A stretch of DNA of 23,271 bases from Bordetella parapertussis (lineage in GTDB: Bacteria; Pseudomonadota; Gammaproteobacteria; Burkholderiales; Burkholderiaceae_B). The stretch is taken from contig CAMBLP010000016.1 of NCBI GenBank assembly GCA_945868195.1, positions 1 through 23,271 of the forward strand, in the 5' to 3' direction. How positions within the stretch are numbered: the first letter of the stretch is position 1; each line of letters begins with the position of its first letter. The position numbers and the translations under genes were made by a program. Shown piece after piece: positions 1 through 7,705 of this stretch. A model generated the notes under the pieces. That model was not told where the DNA came from, did not search any database, and was given only the letters and a program-made list of their open reading frames with translations.

Positions 1-543
1 CTGGATTCGGTCTGGAGCTATGACTATCCGCAAGCGCTGCGTGTGGGGCATGTCATCGAAGAGCTCGATTTCTATTGGTACGAAGATCCTTTGGCCGATG
101 CGGATATTTACAACTATATTGAGCTCAAAAAACACTTGAGTATTCCAATCATGGCGACCGAGTATCCCGCAGGCGGGCTTGATTCATACGCGCCCTGGAT
201 CAAAGAGCGTGCGACTGACTTTTTGAGAGGTGATGTGGCGGTAAAAGGCGGCATCACCACGCTAATGAAAACCGCGCATCTTGCAGAAGCTTTTCACCTG
301 AACTACGAGGTCCATCACGGCGGAAACTCGCTGAATAACTTTGCAAATTTGCACGTCATTATGGCGCTGCAAAATACGGAGCTCTTTGAGGTCTTGCTAC
401 CGTCTGAGTCGCAAAAGTATGGGCTCCTACAGGATCTTGAGATTGATAGTCAGGGGATGATTCATGCCCCGACAGGTCCGGGCCTAGGCGCTCAAATCGA
501 TTTCGATCTGATCAAAAGAAAAACGCTGGGTGTACTGAGCTAA
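1..543 (+). CDS. Enolase-superfamily (mandelate racemase/muconate lactonizing type) enzyme, C-terminal part
   Basis: The frame is open from base 1, so the true start lies upstream; the GTG at 43 is internal. The 180 visible residues are the C-terminal half of the TIM-barrel domain. Seen residues: D2 and E28 (in YEDPL) and E54 (in MATEY) fit the three Mg2+ ligands, D78 (RGDVAVKGG) with H105/H106 (EVHHGGNS) fits the Asp-His dyad of the mandelate racemase subgroup, and E130 follows in FEVLLP. The end (PTGPGLGAQID) is typical of the family. Family knowledge: such enzymes abstract a proton alpha to a carboxylate, usually as sugar-acid dehydratases or racemases; the substrate cannot be read here. 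Its stop lies 10 bp from that of dnaQ, which converges on it, with no visible terminator. Confidence 0.85.
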   Translation: MDSVWSYDYPQALRVGHVIEELDFYWYEDPLADADIYNYIELKKHLSIPIMATEYPAGGLDSYAPWIKERATDFLRGDVAVKGGITTLMKTAHLAEAFHLNYEVHHGGNSLNNFANLHVIMALQNTELFEVLLPSESQKYGLLQDLEIDSQGMIHAPTGPGLGAQIDFDLIKRKTLGVLS

Positions 544-553
544 TCAGACGTGG

Positions 554-1267
554 TTATTTACTCGGCTCAAACTGGCGCCACAAGCAACTGCCCTTGACTG
601 AATTATCCAGCGTCGCCAGATATTCCTCGTGCGCGAGTAGATCCTCGGCGCTAGGCAAAATCACAGGTAAGCCGAGCGCGTCCTGCTGATGCCCGCGGGC
701 CTCGGCACTTTCTGTCTCCGGTACGTCATAGGTATCGATCATCAGACTGTCTTGACCGCGCGTCATCGCGAGCCAAACCTCAGCGAGTAGTCGCGAGTCA
801 AGCAATGCTCCGTGCAAGGCACGATGGGCATTTGAGATACCGTAACGCTCGCATAGGGCGTCAAGCGAATTGCGCTTGCCAGGGTGAAGTGTTTTGGCGT
901 GGACGAGTGAGTCGGTCACACCACTGCAAAACTCGGTCACGGGCTCACGCCCTACTTTGGCGAGTTCGGCATTTAAAAATTTCAAATCAAAGGGCGCGTT
1001 GTGAATAATCAACTCGGCGCCTTCGATAAATTTTAAAAATGCGTCAGCTTGTTCTTTAAAACGGGGCTTATCCGACAGAAAATCCGTCGTCAAGCCGTGC
1101 ACCCCTAGCGCGCCAGGATCACTCTCGCGATCAGGATTGAGGTAGGTATGGTAGTGATTGTCAGTCACACCGCGATTAAGCACCTCGACGGCACCAATCT
1201 CGACAATGCGATGCCCCTGAGCAGGATCGAGTCCGGTCGTTTCAGTATCAAGAATGATCCAACGCAT
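554..1267 (-). CDS. dnaQ: DNA polymerase III epsilon subunit (3'-5' proofreading exonuclease)
   Basis: The 237-residue protein is the proofreading exonuclease of the replicative polymerase core (DEDDh family). Seen motifs: Exo I with D7 and E9 in LDTETTG at the N-terminus, Exo II with D94 in HNAPFDLKF, and Exo III with H152 and D157 in HGALLDSRLL. The length is normal (E. coli DnaQ has 243). The C-terminal third, which in the family binds the polymerase alpha subunit, is less conserved. The ATG start at 1267 immediately precedes the DTETTG strand as expected; no strong ribosome binding site is visible. It is the last gene of a probable rnhA-dnaQ transcription unit, 54 bp downstream of rnhA. 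E. coli has the same pair, but divergently transcribed. Confidence 0.96.
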   Translation of the reverse strand: MRWIILDTETTGLDPAQGHRIVEIGAVEVLNRGVTDNHYHTYLNPDRESDPGALGVHGLTTDFLSDKPRFKEQADAFLKFIEGAELIIHNAPFDLKFLNAELAKVGREPVTEFCSGVTDSLVHAKTLHPGKRNSLDALCERYGISNAHRALHGALLDSRLLAEVWLAMTRGQDSLMIDTYDVPETESAEARGHQQDALGLPVILPSAEDLLAHEEYLATLDNSVKGSCLWRQFEPSK

Positions 1268-1307
1268 GGGTGCAGTCGCCGTAAAAGAGGTGTGAGTGTT
1301 GGTGTGG

Positions 1308-1333
1308 CTTAGTTGTTCATCTTAGTTATTCAT
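1308..1333. repeat. 13-bp near-perfect tandem duplication at the rnhA stop codon
   Basis: CTTAGTTGTTCAT (1308-1320) is followed directly by CTTAGTTATTCAT (1321-1333), with one mismatch. Read on the minus strand, the last codons of rnhA (Met-Asn-Asn-stop) are repeated just after the stop as ATG-AAC-AAC-TAA. Because 13 is not a multiple of three, the second copy lies in another frame and does not extend the protein. It looks like a slippage duplication of the gene end. Confidence 0.8.
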
Positions 1334-1780
1334 TTTAGCGCGGGCTTCTTCGACTCCGCGATTGGCAAGCAGGTCTGCGCGTTCGTTGCCCGGATCGCCG
1401 GCATGACCTTTGACCCACTGCCAGCGAATCTCGTGCTTGGCGACCTCATCTGACATCAACTGCCAGAGATCCGCGTTTTTAACAGGCTTTTTGTCGGCAG
1501 TTTTCCAGCCTCGCTGTTTCCAGCCATGGATCCACTCGGTCATGCCTTTCATCACATATTGAGAGTCGACATGGAGGGTGACGCTACAAGGACGCTTGAG
1601 CGCGCGTAGCGCCTCAATGACAGCCATCATCTCCATACGGTTATTTGTGGTGAGGGGCTCACCGCCATGGAGGGTTTTCTCGACTTGTCCGAGTTTGAGC
1701 AAAACGCCCCAGCCACCTGGACCGGGATTGCCTTTGCAGGCGCCGTCGGTCCAAATTTCTACGTTTTCTTTAGTTTGCAT
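1322..1780 (-). CDS. rnhA: Ribonuclease HI
   Basis: RNase HI cleaves the RNA strand of RNA:DNA hybrids (R-loops, lagging-strand primers). The 152 residues match the bacterial family length of about 155. All four catalytic carboxylates are visible: D12 in [12 protein letters not shown]50 in NNRMEMMA, D72 in HVDSQYV and D136 in NERADLLA. The helper histidine H126 is in [11 protein letters not shown] basic helix-loop segment ([15 protein letters not shown], about residues 86-100) corresponds to the basic protrusion that binds the hybrid. The ATG at 1780 directly precedes the first strand. The gene follows the methyltransferase gene by 27 bp and precedes dnaQ, so it probably belongs to a three-gene unit. 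Confidence 0.97.
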   Translation of the reverse strand: MQTKENVEIWTDGACKGNPGPGGWGVLLKLGQVEKTLHGGEPLTTNNRMEMMAVIEALRALKRPCSVTLHVDSQYVMKGMTEWIHGWKQRGWKTADKKPVKNADLWQLMSDEVAKHEIRWQWVKGHAGDPGNERADLLANRGVEEARAKMNN

Positions 1781-1807
1781 CGTTCGCTTTGTGAGTGACA
1801 GTCTTGT

Positions 1808-2587
1808 TTACTTTTTTGTCGGGGTTGAATTTTGCTGCATGGCCACGCCGGCGGCGCGTCGTGCACTTTGCTGGACGGTCTTGTTTTTCCATTTGGGTTT
1901 GAGCAAGGTCATCCCATGGACCCGTTTGACGGCTGAGACCACATAGACCGCCCCACAAGACGGCCACCAACGATCGCCAGCGGACTCGAAAAAAGCTGTA
2001 CGCTCGAGCCACTTTTCAGTGCGACAAGGTGGTATGTAGCAGCCAAAATGGCCTAACTCTATCTCAAAAGACAGTAACTTGAACCAATCCTTCAATCTGG
2101 AGAGGGAAACATGCTGACGCACTTCGGCGGGCAACCAGGGCTTGAGAAGGGGAGCACGTTGACGCATTCCCCACAAGCTCCAAGGGTTAAACCCGGAAAT
2201 CACGACCCTTCCCTCGGGCACAAGCACACGCTCGACCTCGCGCAACACTTGATGAGGATTGCTTGCTGTCTCTAAAATGTGCGGTAAAACCACTAAATCC
2301 ATGCTTTCTCTGTCAAAAGGCAAGAACTCGGGCTCAGCCCGCACGACACCTGCCCAATCGTAGGTTTGCTGAGTTTCCGGGATGACTTGACCCGCAAAGG
2401 CTTTAAAGGGCATTCTGTTTGCGCGCAGTAGATCGAGTTCGGGCATTCCTATCTGCAGCGCTCGGTAACCAAATACGTTATCGACCATGCCATCAAAGCG
2501 TGTTTGCTCCCAATTACGGACATATCGACCCGGATCGGTGTTTAACCACGCACTCAGACTTACAATGGCAGATTCTTGTATAGACAC
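1808..2587 (-). CDS. YafS-like SAM-dependent methyltransferase
   Basis: This is a 259-residue class I methyltransferase-like protein. The core is seen in LPFDRESMDLVVLPHILE (motifs II-III region, about residues 91-108), then HQVLREVERVLVPEGRVVISGFNP, the typical last strands of the fold. The usual glycine-rich motif I is replaced by a poorly conserved stretch (YRALQIGMPELD), as I recall for YafS-type proteins. The start is a GTG at 2587, supported by an AGGAAC ribosome binding site about 4 bases upstream on the minus strand. E. coli has yafS in the same place, between gloB and rnhA. The substrate is unknown. Only 22 bp separate its start from that of gloB. The lysine/arginine-rich C-terminal tail (after residue 225) shows no domain. 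Confidence 0.85.
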   Translation of the reverse strand: MSIQESAIVSLSAWLNTDPGRYVRNWEQTRFDGMVDNVFGYRALQIGMPELDLLRANRMPFKAFAGQVIPETQQTYDWAGVVRAEPEFLPFDRESMDLVVLPHILETASNPHQVLREVERVLVPEGRVVISGFNPWSLWGMRQRAPLLKPWLPAEVRQHVSLSRLKDWFKLLSFEIELGHFGCYIPPCRTEKWLERTAFFESAGDRWWPSCGAVYVVSAVKRVHGMTLLKPKWKNKTVQQSARRAAGVAMQQNSTPTKK

Positions 2588-2609
2588 GCTGTTCCTGAAA
2601 AAAATATAA

Positions 2610-3446
2610 ATGCCTGCTTACTCAAACCTTCATTGCTCCGACAACGGCAGCTCAACACGTCAACAAACGACAGGGATTGTTCCCCTGAACGCGTTTAGCG
2701 ACAACTATATCTGGCTGATCACCAATGGCAAGGATGCCATTGTCGTTGACCCAGGTCAGGCTGCCCCCGTGCAGCAAGCCCTTGCCGAGCGCAATTTGCT
2801 GCTCACCGCTATTTTACTCACCCACCATCACCAAGACCATGTTGGCGGCGTCGCCGACCTGGTTTCTCAGACCGGCGCCATGGTCTATGGTCCTGCGGGC
2901 GAGGTATTACCGCTCTGTGATGTGGCCTTGGTCGAGGACGATATCGTGTCGGACTCCAGCATGCAGCTCTCCCTTTCGGTCCTTGATGTGCCGGGACACA
3001 CGGCGGGACACATCGCCTTTGCCGGCGAAATTGCAGGTCAATCGGTCTTGTTTTGTGGTGACACGCTGTTTGCAGCCGGTTGCGGCCGACTGTTTGAAGG
3101 CACGCCCGCCCAGATGGAGGCGTCTCTGGCCAAGCTTGCCGCCCTGCCCCCCGCCACAGCGGTTTACTGTGCCCATGAGTACACGCTCTCCAATATGCGC
3201 TGGGCACGCGCGGTCGAACCATACAACCAGACCCTCCAAACTTGGCAAGCTCGCGCTGAACAACAACGCGCCCAAGGTCAACCGACTTTGCCAAGCTCGA
3301 TCGGACAAGAGTTATCCTGCAATCCTTTTTTACGCGCCCGGCAGCCAGACGTCGCACAGGCTGCCACCGTCTGGGCCGAACGCGCCCTCAACTCGCCGGT
3401 CGAAGTTTTTGCCGCACTTAGAGAGTGGAAAAACAATTTCCGTTGA
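2610..3446 (+). CDS. gloB: Hydroxyacylglutathione hydrolase (glyoxalase II)
   Basis: GloB hydrolyses S-D-lactoylglutathione to D-lactate and glutathione, the second step of methylglyoxal detoxification, in the cytosol. The metallo-beta-lactamase metal site is complete: H72, H74, D76 and H77 in THHHQDHVGG, H130 in PGHTAGH, D151 in CGDTLF and H189 in CAHEY. The C-terminal all-helical glyoxalase II domain follows (SCNPFLR, about residue 236). At 278 residues it is about 20 longer than usual because of an N-terminal extension before GIVPLNAFSDNYIW, the normal start of the family. No other in-frame ATG or GTG lies near that point and no clear ribosome binding site precedes the ATG at 2610, so the start is uncertain. 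mltD follows with overlapping stop and start, as in E. coli. Confidence 0.95.
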   Translation: MPAYSNLHCSDNGSSTRQQTTGIVPLNAFSDNYIWLITNGKDAIVVDPGQAAPVQQALAERNLLLTAILLTHHHQDHVGGVADLVSQTGAMVYGPAGEVLPLCDVALVEDDIVSDSSMQLSLSVLDVPGHTAGHIAFAGEIAGQSVLFCGDTLFAAGCGRLFEGTPAQMEASLAKLAALPPATAVYCAHEYTLSNMRWARAVEPYNQTLQTWQARAEQQRAQGQPTLPSSIGQELSCNPFLRARQPDVAQAATVWAERALNSPVEVFAALREWKNNFR

Positions 3447-4855
3447 TGTTGATGCCTAATATTCAAGTGCTATTTACGCGTTTTCTCGCCTTGATCGCGG
3501 TCTTGGTGCTGGCAGGTTGTGCCGGACTGTCTGGGACGGGCTCTCGCGAGGGCGCACAAGACACGTCAATGACGATCGATTTGACCGTCCCGGCACCCGA
3601 CGCCTGGGAACGTATTCGCCGAGGCTATGCCATCCCCAACCTCAACACACCACTGGTCGACAAGTGGACGGCCTACTACGCAAAACACCCTGAGGCGATG
3701 AACCGCATGGCCAACCGCGCGGGCAAATATCTGTATTACATCGTCGAGGAAATCAATCGTCGGGGCTTGCCCACTGAACTCGCCCTCTTGCCGTTTGTTG
3801 AAAGCGCCTTCAACCCGATTGCTTATTCGCACGCAAAGGCCTCAGGCCTGTGGCAATTTATCCCCAGCACGGGTACGCAATTCAAACTGAAACAGGATTG
3901 GTGGCATGACCAGCGAAGGGACCCGATCGCTTCGACCAATGCCGCCCTCGACTATCTGGAGTACTTGTTCGAATTTCAAGGCGACTGGTATCTGGCGCTT
4001 GCCTCCTATAACTGGGGCGAAGGCGCGGTTCAGCGTGCGGTCAAACGAAACGCGGCGGCAGGCAAACCGACGGATTATCTGTCGCTCAATATGCCTGCCG
4101 AAACACGTAACTATCTGCCGAAATTGCAAGCGATTAAAAACATCGTCGCCGATCCTCAAAAGTACGCAGTGGTCCTACCCGATGTCGATAACTCCCCGTA
4201 TTTTGTCGCAATCAAGCAAACTGTCAATATCGACTATGTCCTAGCCGCCCAATTCGCCGAGCTGCCGTTGGAGGACTTTCAGGCGCTAAACCCCTCGTTC
4301 AACCAGCCAGTCATCTCCGTCAAGGAAAACCACTCCATCATCCTGCCGCGCGACCGGGTCGCTATTTACAACAAAAACCTTGCTCAATATCGCGGCGATC
4401 TGACTTCATGGAGAGCCTATGAGGCAAAAGACGGCGAAAATCTAGCCGCTATCGCGAATAAATTCGGTGTCCCTGAGGGACGTTTACGCCAAGCGAATCG
4501 CATTCCCGGTAACGTACGCGTCGTGAGCGCTCAGACACTACTCATCCCCGGTCCAAGCGGCGAAGGCATTCGCCTCAATCCCGCCGACAAGACTTCGCTA
4601 GCACAAGCAGGTCGACGCAATACAGCACGAACAGCGACAACTACAGCACGGACAACGACAACCTCAGCGCCTCCTAGCACGGCGGCGAACGCCTCGGCGC
4701 GCATCCACACCGTTCGCTCTGGAGATACGCTGGGCAAAATCGCTCAACAGTACAGCACAACGGTGACCGCCATTCGTGCGCTGAACAACTTAAAATCAAA
4801 TAATCTGCGGATAGGCGCTAGATTGCGCATACCAAGCTCTCCGAATCGCATCTAG
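3446..4855 (+). CDS. mltD: Membrane-bound lytic murein transglycosylase D (lipoprotein)
   Basis: MltD cleaves the MurNAc-GlcNAc bond of peptidoglycan to a 1,6-anhydro product, acting from the inner face of the outer membrane. I chose the ATG at 3446, which shares a TGATG overlap with the gloB stop; a GTG at 3425 would add seven residues. The 469-residue protein has a signal peptide ending in the lipobox LAGC (lipidated C25). A family-1 transglycosylase domain follows, with the catalytic glutamate E119 in LPFVESAFNP, then GLWQFIPSTG and SYNWGEGAVQRA. Next come a LysM-like module (YEAKDGENLAAIANKFG), a low-complexity Ala/Thr linker (TARTATTTARTTTTSAPPST) and a C-terminal LysM domain from about residue 420 (HTVRSGDTLGKIAQQY). 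It is probably co-transcribed with gloB. Confidence 0.95.
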   Translation: MLMPNIQVLFTRFLALIAVLVLAGCAGLSGTGSREGAQDTSMTIDLTVPAPDAWERIRRGYAIPNLNTPLVDKWTAYYAKHPEAMNRMANRAGKYLYYIVEEINRRGLPTELALLPFVESAFNPIAYSHAKASGLWQFIPSTGTQFKLKQDWWHDQRRDPIASTNAALDYLEYLFEFQGDWYLALASYNWGEGAVQRAVKRNAAAGKPTDYLSLNMPAETRNYLPKLQAIKNIVADPQKYAVVLPDVDNSPYFVAIKQTVNIDYVLAAQFAELPLEDFQALNPSFNQPVISVKENHSIILPRDRVAIYNKNLAQYRGDLTSWRAYEAKDGENLAAIANKFGVPEGRLRQANRIPGNVRVVSAQTLLIPGPSGEGIRLNPADKTSLAQAGRRNTARTATTTARTTTTSAPPSTAANASARIHTVRSGDTLGKIAQQYSTTVTAIRALNNLKSNNLRIGARLRIPSSPNRI

Positions 4856-4859
4856 TTGA

Positions 4860-4901
4860 GTCACCGCAGCAATGGTGACCGTTAGTTTTTTTTAATTTTT
4901 T
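4860..4901 (+). terminator. Rho-independent terminator after mltD
   Basis: A perfect 6-bp stem, GTCACC (4860-4865) and GGTGAC (4874-4879), with an 8-base loop is followed by runs of eight and six T (4886-4893 and 4896-4901). It sits just after the mltD stop, so it should end gloB-mltD transcription and give fabI its own promoter. The stem is short. Confidence 0.65.
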
Positions 4902-4918
4902 ATCTTTAGGACTAGTCC

Positions 4919-5704
4919 ATGGGCTTTCTATCTGGCAAACGTATCCTGATTACTGGTGTTATTTCCAATCGCTCTATCGCCTATGGCATCGCAAAAGCCT
5001 GTCACGAACAAGGTGCAGAACTCGCCTTTACATTTGTGGGTGAACGTTTTCAGGAACGCGTCACTGAGTATGCCGCGGAGTTTGGTAGCGCAATCGTCTT
5101 GCCCTGCGACGTCGGCGACGATGGCCAGATCGAAGCCACCTTCACCGAACTGGCCAAACACTGGGATGGCCTTGATGGCCTCGTGCACTCGATCGGTTTT
5201 GCGCCTCGCGAAGCGATCGCGGGCGAATTTTTAGATGGACTGTCGCGCGAAGCTTTTCGGATCGCGCATGACATCTCCGCCTACAGCTTTCCTGCGCTCG
5301 CCAAAGCAGCTCGGCCCATGATGCAGGGTCGCAATGGCGCGCTGTTAACGCTGACCTATCTGGGCGCTGAAAAAGCGATGTCCAACTACAACACGATGGG
5401 TCTGGCTAAAGCCTCACTCGAAGCCTCGGTGCGCTATCTCGCGTCCAACCTCGGCCCGGAGGGCATTCGCTCGAATGGTATTTCAGCAGGCCCGATCAAA
5501 ACCTTGGCTGCCAGCGGGATCAAGGACTTTTCAAGCATCCTCAAGGTTGTCGAAGCCAATGCGCCGCTGCGTCGCAACGTCACCATCGAACAGGTCGGTA
5601 ACGTCGCCGCCTTTTTACTGTCCGATCTTTCAGCCGGTGTGACGGGCGAGATCATCCACGTCGACTCTGGCTTTTCAAACGTGGTGTGCGGCCTGATTGA
5701 CTAA
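4919..5704 (+). CDS. fabI: Enoyl-[acyl-carrier-protein] reductase (NADH), FabI
   Basis: FabI performs the last reduction of each fatty-acid elongation cycle (trans-2-enoyl-ACP to acyl-ACP). The 261-residue protein is a short-chain dehydrogenase of the FabI type. It shows the FabI-style cofactor loop [13 protein letters not shown] (residues 13-25), CDVGDD (63-68), HSIGFAP (90-96) and the catalytic group Y147, Y157 and K164 (TYLGAEK...[10 protein letters not shown]). It ends in HVDSGF...GLID. The ATG at 4919 is preceded by AGGA at a good distance. The family is the target of triclosan, and the residues that contact it in E. coli (Tyr146, Tyr156, Lys163 there) are conserved. It is monocistronic by position: a terminator lies upstream and a convergent operon downstream. 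Confidence 0.97.
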   Translation: MGFLSGKRILITGVISNRSIAYGIAKACHEQGAELAFTFVGERFQERVTEYAAEFGSAIVLPCDVGDDGQIEATFTELAKHWDGLDGLVHSIGFAPREAIAGEFLDGLSREAFRIAHDISAYSFPALAKAARPMMQGRNGALLTLTYLGAEKAMSNYNTMGLAKASLEASVRYLASNLGPEGIRSNGISAGPIKTLAASGIKDFSSILKVVEANAPLRRNVTIEQVGNVAAFLLSDLSAGVTGEIIHVDSGFSNVVCGLID

Positions 5705-5734
5705 GCACACAGTAAGCACACTGTTTGATCCCCA

Positions 5735-6268
5735 TCACCGCATTCCGGTGAGATGCATTAATAGCGCTCCGACCGCACCGGCCCCCAAAATTAAATAAAC
5801 GGGGTTGATGCGCGTGCGGAGAAGCAAACCAAAAGCCACGACTGCAAGAGTGATGGTCAAGGGACCGACTAGAGCGGCCTTGGCGACCGCATAGACGCCT
5901 GAGCACATCAAACCGATCGCAATCGGCTCCAAAGCGCTTTGCACAGTTCGACGCCAAGGGCGCTCACCGATTTTGTTCCACAGACGTCCTACCGCTAAAC
6001 ACAAAATGCTTGAGGGCAGAAAGAACGAGAGCAATACGACACCCGCACCGAGCAGTCCTGCGATTTGAAAACCGAACACCAACACCATCATCATGTTGGG
6101 TCCCGGTGCGAGCTGACCTAAACTATAAATATGTACAAACGCGGTGTGATCGATATTGAAACGCTGCGCTAAGATAGTCTGCATTTCAGGGAGCACCGCC
6201 GTGCCGCCACCGACGGCCAGTACGGACAACATCCCAAAGGTCATCGCGAGTTGTAGTAAAGCGCTCAT
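5735..6268 (-). CDS. Chromate transporter, short-chain CHR family, second half
   Basis: This is a 177-residue membrane protein of the CHR family in its half-size (mono-domain) form. It starts with TFGMLSVLAVGGGTAVLPEM and contains SLGQLAPGPNMMMVLVFG (about residues 49-66), the second-domain version of the conserved PGP motif. About five hydrophobic segments follow. Family knowledge: short-chain CHR proteins are encoded as tandem pairs whose two products work together in chromate (or related oxyanion) transport. Its ATG overlaps the stop of the partner gene by 4 bp (6265-6268), which suggests translational coupling. The gene converges on fabI with a 30-bp gap that contains only a weak hairpin (5709-5724). 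Transport of another anion instead of chromate is possible. Confidence 0.88.
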   Translation of the reverse strand: MSALLQLAMTFGMLSVLAVGGGTAVLPEMQTILAQRFNIDHTAFVHIYSLGQLAPGPNMMMVLVFGFQIAGLLGAGVVLLSFFLPSSILCLAVGRLWNKIGERPWRRTVQSALEPIAIGLMCSGVYAVAKAALVGPLTITLAVVAFGLLLRTRINPVYLILGAGAVGALLMHLTGMR

Positions 6269-6834
6269 TTAGAAGAAGCCTCCTCTTTGCGCGGACGATA
6301 CAGAAACAAACCGACTGGCGCCATAATTAGCAGTACCGTCACGAGTGAGAACTTGAGCACACTCATCAAGACAAAGGTCGCAATGATCATCGACAAGGAG
6401 CGCATATGCCGAAAATGCTGATCACCAATTTTGTAGGTAATAGAAGCCAATAGACCCGTCGCACCTGCAGCAATACCGGCCAGTAAAATATTCATGATCG
6501 GGTGATCGGCACCCTCGCTATACGCCACACCCGCAATCAATACAAACAAACCACCTGGCAAGATCAAGCCAAAGCAAGCCACACATGCGCCAAAAAAGCC
6601 ACGCAGCCGATCGCCGGCTAGGAGCGCGAGATTGACTGAATTTAAACCCGGCATGGTTTGACTGATCGCAAGCGTCGCCATGAACTCGTCGGGTGTCAGC
6701 CACTTTCGCTTGTCGACAAGCAGAATGCGCTCATACGCTACGATGCCACCGCCAAAGCTCACAGCGCCAATCAAGAGAAACTCTCTAAAAATAAGCCAAA
6801 GGGTCGTGGTTTGGCTCGACGCGGAATCACTCAT
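6265..6834 (-). CDS. Chromate transporter, short-chain CHR family, first half
   Basis: This is the 189-residue partner of the half-size CHR protein downstream. It shows the first-domain CHR pattern: FREFLLIGAVSFGGGIVAYE (about residues 16-35), RKWLTPDEFMATLAISQTMPG (43-63) and LILPGGLFVLIAG (about 89-101), followed by hydrophobic segments and a basic tail. It starts with ATG at 6834, overlapping the stop of the CYTH-like gene by 4 bp (ATGA). Together the two halves correspond to one long-chain ChrA. Its position behind a SulP transporter and a CYTH-like protein is unusual; a general anion export role is as likely as chromate resistance. Confidence 0.88.
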   Translation of the reverse strand: MSDSASSQTTTLWLIFREFLLIGAVSFGGGIVAYERILLVDKRKWLTPDEFMATLAISQTMPGLNSVNLALLAGDRLRGFFGACVACFGLILPGGLFVLIAGVAYSEGADHPIMNILLAGIAAGATGLLASITYKIGDQHFRHMRSLSMIIATFVLMSVLKFSLVTVLLIMAPVGLFLYRPRKEEASSK

Positions 6835-7691
6835 TCCTCAATCCCGTAAACAAGCGCGGTCTTGGTGCTTCCTTCAGTAAGCCACTCAGGGATCGCGAGC
6901 TGTAAATTTTTGAAAAACTTATCCGCGAGTTGATGGGCAGCGCTATCGTCGCGGTTCGTTTTAAGAACCCGATATGAAAACGCGAGCTCACCCACAATCG
7001 GCTCGCCTACGCTACGCATCCAAATCGCTACATCGCAATGCGCACTCACGTTAGGTCCAAACACAATATTACCGAGTGGCAGACAAGCCTCAAGGATTTT
7101 ATTTGTATTTCCACCCACAACCGAAACGGGTACCTCGGGCTTGAGTTGTAAGCGAATTAAATCAGGAAAGAGGCGTACGAGACTATCCATTTTTTTTTCA
7201 AAAATCTGATCGACAGGGACGGAGTCCATGATGGCATTGTTGGAATAAATCATCCGTGTCGTACCTAGTTTATCGCCGCGCAAAATTTCTTCTTTGAGGC
7301 GCATTTTTGTTTTAAAGGTCGTATCAGGCTTTGGATCGTAGGCAGTCGATGCTTGCAAAGATTTGGCACGACACTTCAACGTGACCTCGCACCAGTCGTC
7401 GATCCAAACGTTTTTTCGTGACTCACGCACCCGCAAGATTAAATTATTTTTCCTGAAATCTTGCTCAGGCGTATCGAAAAAATAAACGCTGCGCAGTCCC
7501 GTGTTTGCATTATCCAGATGAAAAAAATCTACGTCCTCTTTATGACAAAATGCCATAATCAAATGACTCAGTTGGGTAATACGAATATAGCGATCAAGGC
7601 CTTGAGGTTTAAGCAATAATTTGAACTCACGATTAGTAATCTTCTTGTCGAGTGGTGTCGTCGTCATCGTCTTCATAGGAGTCGTTTTCAT
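6831..7691 (-). CDS. CYTH-like (triphosphate tunnel metalloenzyme fold) protein
   Basis: The 286-residue soluble protein has no close relative I can name, but several CYTH fold signatures appear in order: REFKLLLKP (21-29, the position of the ExExK motif), SVYFFDTPEQDF (68-79), NLILRVRE (83-90), CEVTLKCR (101-108), RLKEEI (131-136) and, late, VGELAFSYRV. CYTH enzymes bind triphosphates or polyphosphate in a tunnel of charged residues with Mg2+. Here the first acid of ExExK is N20, so E22 and K24 alone remain and activity is doubtful. The start is uncertain: ATGs occur at 7691, 7676 and 7667, none with a good ribosome binding site. It lies 14 bp after the SulP gene and overlaps the CHR gene, so it should be made together with these transporters. 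The gene is visibly more AT-rich than its neighbours. Confidence 0.65.
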   Translation of the reverse strand: MKTTPMKTMTTTPLDKKITNREFKLLLKPQGLDRYIRITQLSHLIMAFCHKEDVDFFHLDNANTGLRSVYFFDTPEQDFRKNNLILRVRESRKNVWIDDWCEVTLKCRAKSLQASTAYDPKPDTTFKTKMRLKEEILRGDKLGTTRMIYSNNAIMDSVPVDQIFEKKMDSLVRLFPDLIRLQLKPEVPVSVVGGNTNKILEACLPLGNIVFGPNVSAHCDVAIWMRSVGEPIVGELAFSYRVLKTNRDDSAAHQLADKFFKNLQLAIPEWLTEGSTKTALVYGIEE

Positions 7692-7705
7692 ATATTAATA
7701 TTAAG

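Noticed and set aside
2725..3459. Long plus-strand frame within gloB (244 codons)
   Set aside because: It is a shifted-frame shadow of gloB, rich in Pro, Ser and Arg without any family pattern.
5735..5751. Hairpin TCACCG/CGGTGA at the end of the second CHR gene as a terminator
   Set aside because: It lies within the coding sequence and no T-run follows on either strand.
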